64,000 nucleotides of DNA, from positions 1-64,000 of the forward strand of contig DATDBL010000238.1 of the NCBI GenBank assembly GCA_036524855.1, read 5' to 3'. Below the pieces are notes generated by a model that worked only from the letters and a program-made list of their open reading frames with translations, was not told the origin of the DNA and searched no databases. The first letter of the stretch is position 1; each line of letters opens with the position of its first letter. This document shows, one piece after another, positions 62,576-64,000 of the stretch. The translations under genes were made by a program, and so were the position numbers. Origin of the DNA: Aldersonia sp036524855 (GTDB lineage: Bacteria > Actinomycetota > Actinomycetes > Mycobacteriales > Mycobacteriaceae).

Positions 62576-63996
62576 TTTCGTTGCACCGCCTTCGAATACA
62601 GGTTCAGCAAGCGTGAATCCGGGTCGTAGCGACGTTTCAGGTCGGCGTAGGCGCGCCCGCCGTACAGTTCGGCGAACTCCTCGGGGGAGTAGAACGCGTC
62701 CGAGTACAGCGACTTGTGTCCGTCGAGTTCGTCCACCTTGCGCTCGATCGCGCGGTTCGCCGCACCAGGGGATTCGCCCGGCACCGTCGGCACCGACGAC
62801 CAGAACCCGACGTTGACGTAGCTGTGTTTGGGTTCGAGCGGATACAGCGGCCAGGGCCGGGCGACGTCGGCGCCCAACGGCCCGGGTTCGCGCAACCGCA
62901 ACGGGCACAGCCACAGCGGCTCGATCGGGACCTCCCGCAGGAACCACTCCACGAAGTCCGCCGACCGCTCCAAGGGGACCTCGATATCCTGCACCACCCG
63001 CTCGCGGGGTGGGTTGCCCTTACGTGCCTCGATCTTGTCGGCGATGCCGTAGCGGTGGTCGAGCGCGATGAGCTTCCAGTACACGCTGCTGCGCCGGTAC
63101 CGTTTGGGCCAGAGCCGGCGCAGCTTCGGATTCTGCGCCCCGAACGCTCGCGAGCACCAGAACCAGTCGGTGTCCCAGCGCCACAGGTAGTCGTGGATGG
63201 TCAACCGGTCGGCGCTGCGATGCTGGATGGAGCGGTAGTAGATCTCCACGCCGGTGTAGTCGCTGACCGGGCCGGGTTCGTCGGTCTGCCGGCCCAGCGT
63301 GAGATAGCTCTCCGTGGCGCTGAACACGACGCCGTCGAGGTAGTCGACCGGCTGCCCTTGGTACGCCCGATCGGACACGATCCGATCCATCGTCGCCTCG
63401 AGTTCGCGAAGGTCGCGGAAGCGCACGTGCCGCAGCGCCACGTACGGCGCGACGGGTTCGAGTTCGATCTTCAGCCTCGTCGAGTAGCCGAGCGTGCCGT
63501 AGGAGTTGGGGAAGCCGCGGAACAGCGCCGCGTCCGGACCATTCGGCGTCGCGGTGACGATGTCGCCGGCGCCGGTCAGCACGTCGATCTCGAGCACCGA
63601 TTCGTGCGGCAGTCCGTTGCGGAACGACGTCGACTCGATGCCCATCCCGGTGACCGCGCCACCGAGCGTGATGGTCTTGAGCTGCGGCACCACCAGCGGG
63701 GCCAGCCCGTACGGCAGGGTCGCCGCGACGAGGTCCTCGTAGGTGGTCATGCCGGCGACGTCTGCCGTGCGTGCGTCGGGATCGACCTCGATGACCCTGG
63801 TCAGCCCGGACACGTCGAGGCCCGGAGCGCTCGACGCCGCGCGAGCCCGGAACAGATTCGACGTCTTCTTGGCCAGCCGCACGTTCGCATCCGAGGGAAT
63901 TGCGCGATAGCTGGCCAGCAGCCGGTCGACGCCCTCGCGGTGCGCCGCCCAACCCGACTCGAGCGCTGCGTCCTGTCGGCGCAGGCCCACCTTCAC
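62572..63996 (-). CDS. tmsA: FAD-dependent 10-methylene fatty acid reductase TmsA (Rv0449c-like)
   Basis: FAD-binding oxidoreductase of up to 474 residues. The PP-loop FAD domain contains LAKKTSNLFR, VDPDARTADVAGMTTYEDLVAATLPYG and PQLKTITLGGAVTGMGIES. The C-terminal part has GRAYADLKRRYDPDSRLLNLYSKAV, typical of the DIMINUTO/Rv0449c group. It reduces the 10-methylene intermediate to the 10-methyl acid. The GTG at 63996 is four bases from the window edge, so the true start could be different. It is the upstream gene of the tmsA-tmsB pair. Confidence 0.87.
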   Translation of the reverse strand: MKVGLRRQDAALESGWAAHREGVDRLLASYRAIPSDANVRLAKKTSNLFRARAASSAPGLDVSGLTRVIEVDPDARTADVAGMTTYEDLVAATLPYGLAPLVVPQLKTITLGGAVTGMGIESTSFRNGLPHESVLEIDVLTGAGDIVTATPNGPDAALFRGFPNSYGTLGYSTRLKIELEPVAPYVALRHVRFRDLRELEATMDRIVSDRAYQGQPVDYLDGVVFSATESYLTLGRQTDEPGPVSDYTGVEIYYRSIQHRSADRLTIHDYLWRWDTDWFWCSRAFGAQNPKLRRLWPKRYRRSSVYWKLIALDHRYGIADKIEARKGNPPRERVVQDIEVPLERSADFVEWFLREVPIEPLWLCPLRLREPGPLGADVARPWPLYPLEPKHSYVNVGFWSSVPTVPGESPGAANRAIERKVDELDGHKSLYSDAFYSPEEFAELYGGRAYADLKRRYDPDSRLLNLYSKAVQRK

Positions 63997-64000
63997 GATC

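Overview
The window is a G+C-rich actinobacterial chromosome segment with no RNA genes that I can find. The cell-envelope genes (AftD-type arabinosyltransferase, DUF3068 PorA-family protein, 10-methyl fatty acid enzymes, PknK) place it in the mycolic-acid-containing Mycobacteriales, in the Gordonia/Williamsia/Nocardia range. I cannot fix the genus from sequence alone.

Region 1 (1-24.6 kb) is envelope and lipid core. From memory of the M. tuberculosis map, its gene order follows Rv0224c to Rv0243: methyltransferase, GT4 glycosyltransferase, multi-spanning membrane protein, DUF3068 protein, acyltransferase 3, aftD, a 56-residue DUF2613 protein, lpqI, a TetR regulator, htdX, fabG4 and fadA2. Inserted into this backbone are an epoxide hydrolase, a flippase-like membrane protein, an HTH/PIN toxin-antitoxin-like pair, a VOC protein, an isochorismate synthase with a universal stress protein, and a WS/DGAT acyltransferase.

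Region 2 (24.7-37.6 kb) is accessory. It starts with a double-headed TetR regulator and a tiny LuxR-type protein. Next is a compact three-gene cluster: a cytochrome b5-fused membrane desaturase, a type III polyketide synthase and a SyrD-like ABC exporter. It looks like an uncharacterised lipid or polyketide pathway with its own exporter. Convergent to it is a large HTH-nSTAND-WD40 ATPase, which is divergent from an overlapping PaaK-like adenylating enzyme and ThiF/E1-like pair.

Region 3 (37.6-45.4 kb) is housekeeping: 6-phosphogluconate dehydrogenase, a PPOX-MMPL-thioesterase operon, dnaX and an unknown gene. Region 4 (45.4-52 kb) is a mobile or defence island: a broken transposase with a DUF6788 partner; a visibly less G+C-rich operon (P63C protein, 100-residue unknown protein, Shedu nuclease) behind two perfect 16-bp palindromes; and a RecF-like AAA ATPase followed by a decayed partner. 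Region 5 (52-64 kb) returns to core genes: pknK, the fadA-fadB beta-oxidation operon, a DEAD-box helicase, a VanY-type peptidase and the tmsB/tmsA pair.

Between 31.4 and 46.1 kb, five loci carry six apparent single-base frameshifts, five of them at runs of C or G. This suggests residual sequence errors, or local gene decay, rather than recoding.
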